Assembly (NCBI GenBank): GCA_029777145.1
Contig: JAKOSS010000734.1
Location: 1-12,103, forward strand
Source: Acidobacteriota bacterium
GTDB lineage: Bacteria; Acidobacteriota; Blastocatellia; Pyrinomonadales; Pyrinomonadaceae
Length of the DNA: 12,103 bases
Direction of reading: 5' to 3'
Shown here piece by piece: positions 1 to 6,706 of the stretch. Each line of letters begins with the position of its first letter. Position 1 is the stretch's first letter. The notes below the pieces were generated by a model, which was not told where the DNA came from, searched no databases, and saw only the letters and a program-made list of their open reading frames with translations. Position numbers and translations under genes: made by a program.

Positions 1-432
1 CCGCCGCAAGATCAATATTTCAAAGGAGCGCTGTTCCTGAATACGCTCCGCAGCATGATCGACGACGACCGCAAATGGTTCGCGATGATCAAGGGATTCT
101 ACGAGGAATTCAGGTATCGCAACATCATGACCGAGGACGTTGCCGCGTACTTCAGCCGAAAAGCCGGACGCGACCTGACACCCGTGTTCGATCAGTACCT
201 GCGTCACGCGGAGCTCCCGGTCCTTGAGCTGAAATTCGACGCGCCCGGCACGGTTTCCTATCGGTGGTCGGCAGATCAAAAGCGATTCAATATGCCGGTG
301 AAGGTAGGAACCGAGGGAAACTGGCAGACGATCAAACCGACGACCGAATGGCAGTCGATGAAGACGAACCTGACCAAAGAAACGTTCCGCGTCGCCACCG
401 ATCTTTTCTACATTGACGTCCGGGTTCTTTAG
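1..432 (+). CDS. M1-family metallopeptidase (aminopeptidase N-like), C-terminal fragment
   Basis: The frame is open from base 1 to the TAG at 430-432, giving 143 residues, so the gene starts outside the window. The first ATG in frame (base 55) is internal. The segment beginning YFKGALFLNTLRSMIDDD, followed by a helical stretch and 'DLTPVFDQYLRHAELPVLEL', matches the region downstream of the zinc site in M1 aminopeptidases. In this family that helical part packs on the catalytic domain and is followed by a beta-rich tail, seen here from about residue 90. The HEXXH zinc motif and any signal peptide would lie upstream and cannot be checked. The family removes N-terminal amino acids from peptides. 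It ends facing the fab operon, with a shared terminator about 220 bases downstream. I am confident of the family, not of the substrate or cell location. Confidence 0.85.
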   Translation, partial: PPQDQYFKGALFLNTLRSMIDDDRKWFAMIKGFYEEFRYRNIMTEDVAAYFSRKAGRDLTPVFDQYLRHAELPVLELKFDAPGTVSYRWSADQKRFNMPVKVGTEGNWQTIKPTTEWQSMKTNLTKETFRVATDLFYIDVRVL

Positions 433-457
433 ACCATCGGGCACGCAGGAAGAACTC

Positions 458-627
458 TTACCGCGAAATGACGCGAAAGCACGCGAATGTCTTCGGTGAT
501 CTGCGTCCCGAGAAGACCTTGCATGACCCGTCACAACAGTTTTACCTTTCGCGTTGCTCAGAAAGACGAGATACGAAGATTCTGAACTCGGGAGCGATTT
601 CGCGTGTTTGGCGTGTTTCGCGGTTAT
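458..627. repeat. Degenerate long inverted repeat with CGCGAAA-rich arms
   Basis: The gap 433-699 holds no gene. Its left part (458-487) reads TTACCGCGAAATGACGCGAA and on through GCACGCGA. The right part (599-627), reverse-complemented, reads ATAACCGCGAAACACGCC and on through AAACACGCGA, so the arms match with a few gaps. Inside these a second pair is exact over 7 bases: TCCCGAG at 506-512 and CTCGGGA at 587-593. The pattern is that of a worn palindromic intergenic element or a folded RNA. That it is dispersed in the genome is my inference. Confidence 0.5.
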
Positions 628-647
628 AGGATCGGATAAGATCAGGC

Positions 648-695
648 ACAAAAATACCCGGTGACGGCGTTTGCGCAGATCACCGGGTTATTTTG
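648..695. terminator. Bidirectional intrinsic terminator between the M1 peptidase and fabF
   Basis: ACCCGGTGA (656-664) pairs perfectly with TCACCGGGT (680-688), and a small GCG/CGC stem (667-669, 674-676) lies in the loop. The 9-bp stem is flanked by A-rich sequence on the left (650-654) and TTATTTTGTT on the right (688-697). A U-run therefore follows the hairpin on either strand. It begins about a dozen bases past the fabF stop codon on the minus strand, and it is the only strong terminator for the convergent peptidase gene. Confidence 0.85.
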
Positions 696-699
696 TTGT

Positions 700-1941
700 C
701 TAACCGTCGTAACGCTTGAAGATCAGACAGGCATTGGTTCCGCCGAATCCGAAACTATTCGACAGCACGTAATCGACGTCGGCTTCGCGGATCTTGTTCG
801 GCACGTAATCGAGATCGCAGTCGGGATCCGGATTCTCGTAGTTGATCGTCGGCGGAAGAATTCCGTTGTACATCGAGAGAATGGAGATGACGGCCTCGAT
901 TCCTCCGGCCGCGCCGAGCGCATGTCCGGTCATCGATTTTGTCGAACTCACGGCGAGTTTGTACGCATGATCGCCGAAAACGTTTTTGATCGCGAGCGTC
1001 TCGAATTTGTCGTTGTAAGGCGTCGACGTGCCGTGGGCGTTGATGTATCCGATCTGCTCGGGCGAAATTCCCGCGTCCTTGATCGCCCGCTGCATGACGC
1101 GGATCGCACCCGATCCGGTCTCGTCCGGCATCGTCACGTGAAACGCGTCACCGCTCATGCCGTAACCGACGATCTCGGCGTAAATCCGGGCACCGCGGGC
1201 CTTCGCATGTTCGAGTTCTTCGAGAATCACGAGTCCCGCGCCCTCGCCGATCACGAATCCGTCGCGTTCGGCGTCGAACGGCCGCGACGCGCGCGTCGGT
1301 TCGTCGTTGCGCCGCGAAAGAGCACGCATCGAGTCGAAGCCGGCGACCGACATCGGCGTGATCGCGCTTTCCGCACCGCCGCAGATCATCGCGTCGGCGT
1401 CGCCGCGTTCGATGATCCGGAAACTGTCGCCGATCGCGTGCGCACCGGCGGAACACGCCGTCGCAGTGGCTGAATTGGGACCTTTCGCGCCGTGACGGAT
1501 CGAGACGTTTCCGGCGGCGAGATTGACGATCGCCGAGACGATGAAGAACGGCGAGACGCGTCCCGGACCCGAGTTCAGAAGCTTTTCGTGCTCGCGCTCG
1601 ATCGCCCAAAAATCCCCGATGCCGGAACTGATGTACGTTCCCACCATTTCGGAGTTGGAATCATCGATCACCAGTCCGCTGTCCCTGACCGCTTCGTCGG
1701 AAGCCGCGATCGCGAAATGCGTGAACGCCCCCATCCGGCGCGCTTCCTTTTTCTCGAGGTAGTCTTCGGCGTTGAAGTCCTTGACCTCGCACGCGAACTT
1801 CACATCAAACTTCTCGGTATCGAACTTTTTGATGTAATCCGCGCCGCTGCGGCCTTCCATCAAGGCCGACCACGTGGCATCAACGCTGTTGCCGCAGGCG
1901 GTAACCAATCCGAGTCCCGTGACCACTACACGTCGTTTCAT
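700..1941 (-). CDS. fabF: Beta-ketoacyl-ACP synthase II
   Basis: FabF catalyses decarboxylative condensation of malonyl-ACP with acyl-ACP, the elongation step of type II fatty-acid synthesis in the cytoplasm. The 413-residue product matches the length of E. coli FabF. It opens with [18 protein letters not shown]. The thiolase-fold triad is complete: Cys163 in [11 protein letters not shown], His303 in [11 protein letters not shown] and His340 in [15 protein letters not shown]. The glycine-rich end [14 protein letters not shown] is typical. I chose the ATG at 1939-1941 because the family begins here; the frame stays open upstream to a TTG at 2007, but that extension would run through an intergenic hairpin. 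No clear Shine-Dalgarno sequence precedes the ATG. It is the last gene of the operon and is followed closely by the terminator at 648-695. Residues after the active Cys are SAG, a family variant position, not a defect. Confidence 0.97.
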   Translation of the reverse strand: MKRRVVVTGLGLVTACGNSVDATWSALMEGRSGADYIKKFDTEKFDVKFACEVKDFNAEDYLEKKEARRMGAFTHFAIAASDEAVRDSGLVIDDSNSEMVGTYISSGIGDFWAIEREHEKLLNSGPGRVSPFFIVSAIVNLAAGNVSIRHGAKGPNSATATACSAGAHAIGDSFRIIERGDADAMICGGAESAITPMSVAGFDSMRALSRRNDEPTRASRPFDAERDGFVIGEGAGLVILEELEHAKARGARIYAEIVGYGMSGDAFHVTMPDETGSGAIRVMQRAIKDAGISPEQIGYINAHGTSTPYNDKFETLAIKNVFGDHAYKLAVSSTKSMTGHALGAAGGIEAVISILSMYNGILPPTINYENPDPDCDLDYVPNKIREADVDYVLSNSFGFGGTNACLIFKRYDG

Positions 1942-1965
1942 AAGCTTTGTTATTGGAAAATAGTA

Positions 1966-2015
1966 ATGGTTAATCGTTCGGACCGCGGACCGCTCCGCGA
2001 TGAACAATTAACCAT
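1966..2015 (-). other. Strong nested hairpin in the acpP-fabF gap
   Basis: On the plus strand ATGGTTAATCGTTC (1966-1979) faces GAACAATTAACCAT (2002-2015), complementary at 13 of 14 positions. The odd pair (1975/2006) is C-A on the plus strand but G-U in minus-strand RNA, so the fab transcript can form an unbroken 14-bp stem. An inner 6-bp stem CGCGGA/TCCGCG (1984-1989, 1994-1999) with a 4-base loop stacks inside. No U-run follows directly, so it is not a classic terminator. An mRNA stabiliser, processing site, attenuator or inserted palindromic repeat are all possible. Confidence 0.7.
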
Positions 2016-2031
2016 CAACAATCAACAAGAA

Positions 2032-2271
2032 TTAGGCCTGTTTGTGCTGTTCGACATACGCGTACGCGTCGCGCACGGCCTGGATCTTTTCGGCATCTTC
2101 GTCCGGAATTTCGATGTCGAATTCCTCTTCGAAACGCATCACGAGTTCGACGAGATCCAGCGAATCCGCGCCGAGATCTTCGATAAAGCGAGCGTTTTCA
2201 GTAACTTCCGCCTCGTCGACACCAAGCTCGTCGACAATGATCTGTTTAATCTTATCCTGAATTTCTGACAT
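2032..2271 (-). CDS. acpP: Acyl carrier protein
   Basis: This small acidic carrier holds growing acyl chains on a 4'-phosphopantetheine arm in fatty-acid synthesis. At 79 residues it has the usual length. Ser37 in the motif [12 protein letters not shown] is the attachment site, and the following helix II ([14 protein letters not shown]) is the acidic surface read by FabD, FabH and FabF, all encoded beside it. A textbook ribosome site (GAGGAGA, bases 2276-2282) lies 4 bases before the ATG at 2269-2271. It is one of the few strong ribosome sites in this operon and fits the high ACP level cells need. It lies 52 bases after fabD and 90 bases before fabF, the latter gap carrying a strong hairpin. 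Confidence 0.98.
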   Translation of the reverse strand: MSEIQDKIKQIIVDELGVDEAEVTENARFIEDLGADSLDLVELVMRFEEEFDIEIPDEDAEKIQAVRDAYAYVEQHKQA

Positions 2272-2323
2272 AATTTCTCCTCAAATTGATATCCCAAAAC
2301 TGGTTTGCCGCGCCCCGCGCGAC

Positions 2324-3286
2324 CTAACTCCCTAAACTCTCAAAACTTTTGCGCAGACTCTCGGCCGATTCGACGTTGAGACAGGTCACGTCGCGGTTGA
2401 TCTGCCGCACGAGTCCCGAAAGAACCTTTCCGGCGCCGACCTCGACGAACATCGTCACATCCTCAGCGAGCAGCGTTTCGATCGACTGCGCCCAACGAAC
2501 GGGCGACGAAACCTGCGTGATGAGCGATCGACGAGCCCGGTCACCGCTCGAATTCGGTTCGGCCGAGACATTCTCGATCAGCGGAAACTCGAGGTCCGCG
2601 AACCCGATGTTTTCAAGATCCGCGGCCAGCCGGTCCTGCGCCGGTTTCATCAGCGCGCAATGGAACGGTGCCGACACGTTGAGCCTGATCGCCCTTTTCG
2701 CGCCGCGTTCTTTCAATAATTCGATCGCCCGATCGACTGCCGCCGAATTGCCGGCGATCACGATCTGCGCGGGCGAATTGATGTTCGCCGGGGAGCATGT
2801 CTCGCCATCCGCCGCCTCGGCGCAGGCGATCTCAACCGTCTCGAGCGGCAATCCGAGGATCGCAGCCATCGCTCCGACGCCGACCGGAACGGCCTCCTGC
2901 ATGTAGGTTCCGCGTTTGCGAACGGCCCTGACCGCATCCGCAAACCCAAGCGAACCGGCGGCGACAAGCGCCGAATACTCTCCGAGACTGTGTCCCGCAA
3001 CAAAATCCGGCGTCGGAAATCCCTCGATCTTCATTGCCCGGAACGCTGCCACGGAGGTCGTCAGGATCGCCGGCTGCGTGTTTGCGGTCAGTGCAAGATC
3101 CTCGTCAGTTCCGGCGAAACACATCTCCGAGAGCGAAAATCCGAGCGCCTCGTCGGCCTCTTCAAACACCTCGCGCGAAACCGCGAAGTTGTCGAAGAGA
3201 TCTTTTCCCATGCCGACGGATTGCGAACCCTGGCCGGGAAACAGATATGCGGTCTTTCGACTCTGAACTTCGGACCCGTTGCTCAT
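2324..3286 (-). CDS. fabD: Malonyl-CoA:ACP transacylase
   Basis: FabD moves malonyl from CoA to ACP, supplying the extender for FabH and FabF. The 320-residue product shows the oxyanion segment FPGQGSQSVGMG (residues 16-27), the nucleophile elbow GHSLGEYSALVAAG with Ser100, and the catalytic His209 in SAPFHCALMKPA. Length is normal (E. coli about 309), with about 10 extra N-terminal residues before TAYLFPGQG. The ATG at 3284-3286 is the only sensible start: no ATG or GTG occurs between it and the first conserved strand. It has no spaced ribosome site, only TTTGGA abutting the ATG. That upstream sequence is part of an AT-rich repeat (3288-3302). The gene lies between fabH and acpP in the same operon. 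Confidence 0.97.
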   Translation of the reverse strand: MSNGSEVQSRKTAYLFPGQGSQSVGMGKDLFDNFAVSREVFEEADEALGFSLSEMCFAGTDEDLALTANTQPAILTTSVAAFRAMKIEGFPTPDFVAGHSLGEYSALVAAGSLGFADAVRAVRKRGTYMQEAVPVGVGAMAAILGLPLETVEIACAEAADGETCSPANINSPAQIVIAGNSAAVDRAIELLKERGAKRAIRLNVSAPFHCALMKPAQDRLAADLENIGFADLEFPLIENVSAEPNSSGDRARRSLITQVSSPVRWAQSIETLLAEDVTMFVEVGAGKVLSGLVRQINRDVTCLNVESAESLRKSFESLGS

Positions 3287-3355
3287 TCCAAATTCAAAAA
3301 TCAGATCCGGTCGCTGTTGAACACGAGACCGAATCCAAATTCCAAAATCCCAAAC
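3287..3355. repeat. AT-rich imperfect direct repeats in the fabH-fabD gap
   Basis: CCAAATTCAAAAATC (3288-3302) recurs as CCAAATTCCAAAATC (3335-3349), 14 of 15 bases the same, and runs on into similar low-complexity sequence up to the fabH stop codon. Composition is unlike the GC-rich genes on both sides. No promoter or ribosome site is evident in the gap. Confidence 0.55.
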
Positions 3356-4339
3356 CTAAAATCGAATGACGGTTCCACCCCACGTGACGCCGCCGCCGAA
3401 GGCGGTCAGAAGGACGAGACTTCCCTCTTTGATCCGGCCGGATTCGATGCACTCGTCGAGCGCGATCGGGATCGACGCGGAAGACGTGTTTCCGTGAAAC
3501 GCGATATTCGAATAGACCTTTTCTTCGGGAACGCCGAGGCGCGAGGCAACGGCATCGGTGATCCGCTGATTCGCCTGGTGCGGAATCACGATGTCGACGT
3601 CATCGACCGTGTAACCCGATTTCTCGAGCATCTCCGCCGAAATGTCAGCCATCGACCGCACCGCGACCTTGAACAACTCGTTGCCCTTCATCTTGAAAAA
3701 GTGCATCCGGTTGTCGATCGTTTCGTGCGTCGTCCCGAGTTTCGTGCCGCCGCCCGGAGCGTAAAGCTGTTCCTCGTAACGCCCGTCGGACTTGATCTTG
3801 GTCGCAAGAATTCCCTTGCCTTCCGGAACCGGCCCGAGCACGGCCGCGCCCGCACCGTCGCCGAAGATGACGCAGGTCGAGCGGTCCGTATAATCCACGT
3901 ATTTCGTCAGGACCTCAGCCCCGATCACAAGCGCGTAGCGGATCTGGCCGGTACGGATCATCGATTCGACCATCGTGATCCCGTAAAGAAATCCCGAACA
4001 CGCCGCGAAAACGTCCATGCCGGCGGCGTTGACGGCGCCGAGCTGCGCCTGGATCAGCGCGCCGGTCGACGGCATGATCTGATCCGGCGTCGTCGTCGCG
4101 CAGACGATGATGTCGATGTCCTCGGCTTTCAGTCCCGCGCGATCGAGCGCGATCCGCGCCGCGGCGGTGCCGAACTGCGAAGTGTATTCGTTCTCGGCCG
4201 CCTTGTGGCGCTGCTTGATGCCGGTCCGAGTAGTGATCCAATCATCGCTCGTCTCGACGATCTTCTCCAGATCCGCATTCGTGAGAATGCCCTCCGGATA
4301 AGCGTGTCCCATCCCGATGATTCCTGCGTTCTGTGCCAT
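3356..4339 (-). CDS. fabH: Beta-ketoacyl-ACP synthase III
   Basis: FabH starts fatty-acid synthesis by condensing acetyl-CoA (or a branched acyl-CoA) with malonyl-ACP. The 327-residue product has the family length and starts MAQNAGIIGMGHAYPEGILTN. The conserved segment SDDWITTRTGIKQRH (residues 31-45) is present. The triad is Cys114 in VFAACSGFLYG, His254 in VIPHQANQRI and Asn284 in FHGNTSSASIP, and the C-terminus GGGVTWGGTVIRF is typical. The ATG at 4337-4339 aligns with family starts but lacks a Shine-Dalgarno sequence. Primer choice (straight or branched) cannot be read from sequence alone; ilvE nearby in the genome could supply branched precursors, but that link is speculative. It lies 80 bases after rpmF. 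Confidence 0.97.
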   Translation of the reverse strand: MAQNAGIIGMGHAYPEGILTNADLEKIVETSDDWITTRTGIKQRHKAAENEYTSQFGTAAARIALDRAGLKAEDIDIIVCATTTPDQIMPSTGALIQAQLGAVNAAGMDVFAACSGFLYGITMVESMIRTGQIRYALVIGAEVLTKYVDYTDRSTCVIFGDGAGAAVLGPVPEGKGILATKIKSDGRYEEQLYAPGGGTKLGTTHETIDNRMHFFKMKGNELFKVAVRSMADISAEMLEKSGYTVDDVDIVIPHQANQRITDAVASRLGVPEEKVYSNIAFHGNTSSASIPIALDECIESGRIKEGSLVLLTAFGGGVTWGGTVIRF

Positions 4340-4419
4340 TTGATAATTTGATATTCGACGTTGGATTATTGGATTTTAACCGTCCAACCGTAAGTTTCAA
4401 ATCTTAAATCGCAATTGAA
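4340..4419. repeat. AT-rich low-complexity gap with short tandem words between rpmF and fabH
   Basis: The 80-base gap contains TTGGATT twice with an 8-base period (4361-4367, 4369-4375) and AACCGT twice (4378-4383, 4386-4391), embedded in AT-rich sequence. It resembles, in opposite orientation, the TTTGGA words of the fabH-fabD gap. No ribosome site or clear promoter for fabH is seen, so fabH probably depends on read-through from rpmF. Confidence 0.4.
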
Positions 4420-4605
4420 CTACTCGGATTCTTTGACGTCAAGGATCTGACGGCCTTTGTAGATACCCGTTTCGGCGTCGATGCGGTGCGGACGCTTCGG
4501 CTCACCGGTATCCTTGTCAAGGTAAAACTGGGGAGCGGTCAGCGCGTCGTGTGCGCGACGCTGGCGCGTACGTGATTTGGAATGTCTCCGTTTCGGATTT
4601 GGCAT
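4420..4605 (-). CDS. rpmF: 50S ribosomal protein L32
   Basis: A 61-residue basic protein opening MPNPKRRHSKSRTRQRRAHD, followed by ALTAPQ, the signature of bacterial L32 (compare KRGMRRSHDALT in E. coli). The C-terminal half (PHRIDAETGIYKGRQIL) has no cysteines, so this is the zinc-independent form. L32 sits in the large ribosomal subunit near the peptidyl-transferase region. A good ribosome site, GAGGAAA, precedes the ATG at 4603-4605. Pairing of DUF177 and rpmF ahead of fatty-acid genes is a widely conserved arrangement, thought to connect ribosome and membrane-lipid production. Confidence 0.97.
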   Translation of the reverse strand: MPNPKRRHSKSRTRQRRAHDALTAPQFYLDKDTGEPKRPHRIDAETGIYKGRQILDVKESE

Positions 4606-4625
4606 TTGTTTCCTCTTTACTTCAT

Positions 4626-4640
4626 GGGACTGTCTGTCCC
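4626..4640 (-). other. Small hairpin just ahead of the rpmF ribosome site
   Basis: GGGAC (4626-4630) and GTCCC (4636-4640) form a perfect 5-bp stem with a 5-base loop in the 45-base gap between DUF177 and rpmF. It ends 8 or so bases upstream of the GAGGAAA ribosome site. It has no U-run. It may only shape the leader, or may be chance. Confidence 0.35.
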
Positions 4641-4650
4641 TTACGTTCTT

Positions 4651-5157
4651 CTAAAATTTCAGATCTTTCAGTCCCGCCCAACGCGGATCGATCTCTTCCT
4701 TCGAGCAATCGCACGACGCGGAATTCAGATCGGCCCCGCAGACCGGACAGATCCCGCGGCAATCTTCACGGCACAGCAACTGTTCCGGAAGGCTCAGCAA
4801 AACCTGTTCGCGAACGATCTCGTCGAGATCGAGCGTTTCATTCTCAATGACCGATACGTCGAGATCGTCACCCGAGATCTCCGCTTCGGCATCGCCGGCG
4901 ACGTTTTCCGACGTTACGAACACGTCGTGAAACCTCAGGTCGATCTTACGTTCGACCGGCGCCAGGCATCGCGTGCAACTGCATGCAAGCACGCCTTCAA
5001 TCTGCCCTTCAATGTCCGCGCGGCCTTCGCCGAACCCTACGGTCCCGCGAACCGCGAGCGGCTTCCCGACGCGTGCGGTCACCTCATCAAGTTCCGGTGC
5101 GGTCTCGAATTCGAACGGAACGCTTCCGCCCGGTTCGGCACTCAATTCAATAATCAT
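4651..5157 (-). CDS. yceD: DUF177 (YceD) family protein, 23S rRNA accumulation
   Basis: The 168-residue product matches the DUF177/YceD family, linked in E. coli and plants to 23S rRNA accumulation or large-subunit assembly. Diagnostic features are the central CSCTRCLAPVER (Cys59 is preceded by Ala; Cys59, 61, 64), an acidic middle (residues about 89-116), and the end CREDCRGICPVCGADLN (Cys129, 133, 137, 140) with further Cys149 and Cys151. The cysteine spacing suggests metal binding. The ATG at 5155-5157 is fixed by an in-frame TGA six bases upstream. No strong ribosome site is seen. It is the first gene of the operon, about 44 bases downstream of the predicted transcription start, and its position before rpmF supports the call. 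Confidence 0.92.
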   Translation of the reverse strand: MIIELSAEPGGSVPFEFETAPELDEVTARVGKPLAVRGTVGFGEGRADIEGQIEGVLACSCTRCLAPVERKIDLRFHDVFVTSENVAGDAEAEISGDDLDVSVIENETLDLDEIVREQVLLSLPEQLLCREDCRGICPVCGADLNSASCDCSKEEIDPRWAGLKDLKF

Positions 5158-5207
5158 CGGTCAAGGACTGGAATTTCAATCATCACTGCGCAAAACGCAA
5201 AGGAATT

Positions 5208-5235
5208 ATTATAGCTTCTCAGTTGGATGTGTCAA
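5208..5235 (-). promoter_or_regulatory. Consensus sigma-70-type promoter of the DUF177-rpmF-fab operon
   Basis: On the minus strand TTGACA (5230-5235) and TATAAT (5208-5213) both match the housekeeping consensus at 6 of 6 positions and are 16 bases apart. Transcription should begin near base 5201, leaving a leader of about 44 bases before DUF177. No other clear promoter is seen in the six-gene operon, so it probably drives all of it. I see no convincing terminator between pyrD and this promoter. Confidence 0.85.
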
Positions 5236-5286
5236 ACGAATTGCCCGCGTCAGGCGCGTGGATGAAAACGGCCCGCCCGGCGCGTC

Positions 5287-6378
5287 TTACGATAAGGCGC
5301 TGCTCCCGACCGCTTCGTCGAACGACGCGAATCCGGCCTCCGCGAGGATCGAATCGAGTCCGGTGACCAATTCTCGGGCAAAGGCCGGCCCGCCGTAAAC
5401 GAATCCGGTATATGCCTGGACAAGCGACGCACCCGCAGCGATCTTCTCGAACGCGTCCGCGGCACTGAAGATTCCGCCGACGCCGACGATCGGCAGCCGG
5501 CCGTCCGAATATCGATAGGCAAGCCGGACAATCTCGGTCGACCGTTTTCTGAGCGGCTTGCCGCTCAAGCCTCCGGTATCGGGTGCCTCGGACCTCAGTC
5601 CTTCCCGATCGACCGTCGTGTTGGTCGCGATCAGCCCCGCGAGTTCGAGTTCGAGCGCGATGCCGACGATCGTCTCGACGTTAGCCTCGTCGATGTCGGG
5701 CGCGATCTTTACAAGCAACGGCTTCGGAGCTTCACCGCCGCTGAGTTCGAGGTTCAACCGGCGAAGTTCCCCGAGCAGTTCACGCAGGCTTTCGGGACGC
5801 TGAAGTTCACGCAGATTCGGCGTATTCGGGCTCGAAACGTTGACGGCGACATAGTCGGCGGCCGGATGAGCGAGTCTGAAACACTCAAGATAGTTCGGAA
5901 TCGCATCCTCGACGGGGACGTCCCGGTTCTTTCCGATATTGATCCCGACGACACAGTCATGCCGCCTTCGTCGCAATCTTGATGCGACCTTCTCAACGCC
6001 GTCATTGTTGAATCCGAGCCGGTTGACGAGCGCTTTGTCCTCGACCAGCCTGAAAAGCCGCGGTTTCGGATTGCCGGACTGCGGTCTCAAGGTCACGGTT
6101 CCGACCTCGACAAAACCGAATCCGAGCGCCGCGAGCGCGTCGACCGCGACGCCGTTCTTGTCAAAACCGGCGGCGATCCCAAGCGGATTCGCGAACTTCA
6201 GTCCGAATCGTTCAATCGGTCCGAACGAGAAGTTGGGCCGGAAAACACTGGCGGCGATCTTCCGCGCGGCAGCCGTTCCGAGACCGAACCGAAGGGCGTC
6301 GATCCCGATTTCATGGGCGGTTTCCGGGTTCAGTGCGAACAGCGCGGGCCGGATCAGATTGTCGAAGATCGCTGACAT
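5287..6378 (-). CDS. pyrD: Dihydroorotate dehydrogenase (quinone), class 2
   Basis: PyrD oxidises dihydroorotate to orotate, the fourth step of pyrimidine synthesis, passing electrons through FMN to membrane quinone. The 363-residue product starts with the N-terminal helical region typical of class 2 enzymes (MSAIFDNLIRPALFALNPET), which contacts the membrane and quinone. Further marks are NPLGIAAGFDKNG (residues 64-76), NRLGFNNDG (119-127), the catalytic Ser183 in NVSSPNTPNLR, the FMN-side lysine region LLVKIAPD, IATNTT (250-255), GGLSGKPL and GVGGIFSAADA. The ATG at 6376-6378 fits family starts; the open frame continues upstream, but only into the cupin gene. It follows the cupin stop by 4 bases, implying one transcript and perhaps coupled translation. 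No separate ribosome site is clear. Confidence 0.97.
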   Translation of the reverse strand: MSAIFDNLIRPALFALNPETAHEIGIDALRFGLGTAAARKIAASVFRPNFSFGPIERFGLKFANPLGIAAGFDKNGVAVDALAALGFGFVEVGTVTLRPQSGNPKPRLFRLVEDKALVNRLGFNNDGVEKVASRLRRRRHDCVVGINIGKNRDVPVEDAIPNYLECFRLAHPAADYVAVNVSSPNTPNLRELQRPESLRELLGELRRLNLELSGGEAPKPLLVKIAPDIDEANVETIVGIALELELAGLIATNTTVDREGLRSEAPDTGGLSGKPLRKRSTEIVRLAYRYSDGRLPIVGVGGIFSAADAFEKIAAGASLVQAYTGFVYGGPAFARELVTGLDSILAEAGFASFDEAVGSSALS

Positions 6379-6382
6379 TCGT

Positions 6383-6700
6383 TCAAAAAAAGACCGCCCA
6401 GGTGGTGAAGTCGTCGGTAAAATTCTCGAAGCGATGGAAAGCCCCGGCGGGAACGAAGAACGCGTCGCCGACCGTGAAATCAAACCGTTCGTCGCCGATC
6501 ACGATCTCGCCGCTTCCGCTCGCGATGAAGTAGTATTCGTCCTCGTCGTGCGTCGTTTGGCGATCGACCGGACGCGGTGCGAAGAAGACAAGGCGCACGC
6601 CGTTCTTTTCGTGCGGCTCGACGTCCCAGACGCCGTCGGTCCATTTCTCATTGGCGGGAAGCGGAAGCTTCGCCAAAAACTCCGCAGTCGTGAATTTCAT
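6383..6700 (-). CDS. Small single-domain cupin protein
   Basis: The 105-residue product is one cupin barrel. Motif 1 is partly kept: His51 and Glu55 in THDEDEYYFIASGSG, but the usual second His is Glu53. Motif 2 fits exactly: G78, P84, G86, His89 and Asn93 in GDAFFVPAGAFHRFEN. The residues could hold one metal ion. The family ranges from sugar isomerases to dioxygenases and sensors, so no substrate is assigned. The gene precedes pyrD by 4 bases, suggesting co-expression. A candidate -10 box ends 6 bases before the ATG at 6698-6700, so the mRNA may be leaderless, and no Shine-Dalgarno sequence exists. Fold call is firm; role is unknown. Confidence 0.88.
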   Translation of the reverse strand: MKFTTAEFLAKLPLPANEKWTDGVWDVEPHEKNGVRLVFFAPRPVDRQTTHDEDEYYFIASGSGEIVIGDERFDFTVGDAFFVPAGAFHRFENFTDDFTTWAVFF

Positions 6701-6706
6701 TCTGGC

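Noticed and set aside
661..1473. Long plus-strand open frame opposite fabF
   Set aside because: It lies entirely antisense to fabF, has an Arg/Val/Asp-rich shadow composition, no ribosome site, and resembles no family. It results from GC-rich codons on the other strand.
1942..2007. TTG start extending fabF by 22 residues
   Set aside because: The extension would translate the intergenic hairpin, and the family begins at MKRRVVVTG, matching the ATG at 1941.
1966..2015. Hairpin as an intrinsic terminator between acpP and fabF
   Set aside because: No U-run follows the stem on the minus strand, and fabF has no separate promoter, so full termination here would silence an essential gene.
2990..4351. 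453-codon plus-strand open frame opposite fabD and fabH
   Set aside because: It spans two minus-strand genes with complete active sites and their intergenic gap; the Arg-rich product is typical of an antisense shadow.
5236..5286. CGCG-CCTGA-CGCG small stem as a pyrD terminator
   Set aside because: The stem is only 4 bp and is not followed by a T-run, so no terminator is called; read-through from pyrD into the fab operon remains possible.
6379..6483. Upstream extension of pyrD by 35 residues
   Set aside because: It would overlap the cupin coding end, and the family N-terminus begins at MSAIFDNLI, matching the ATG at 6378.
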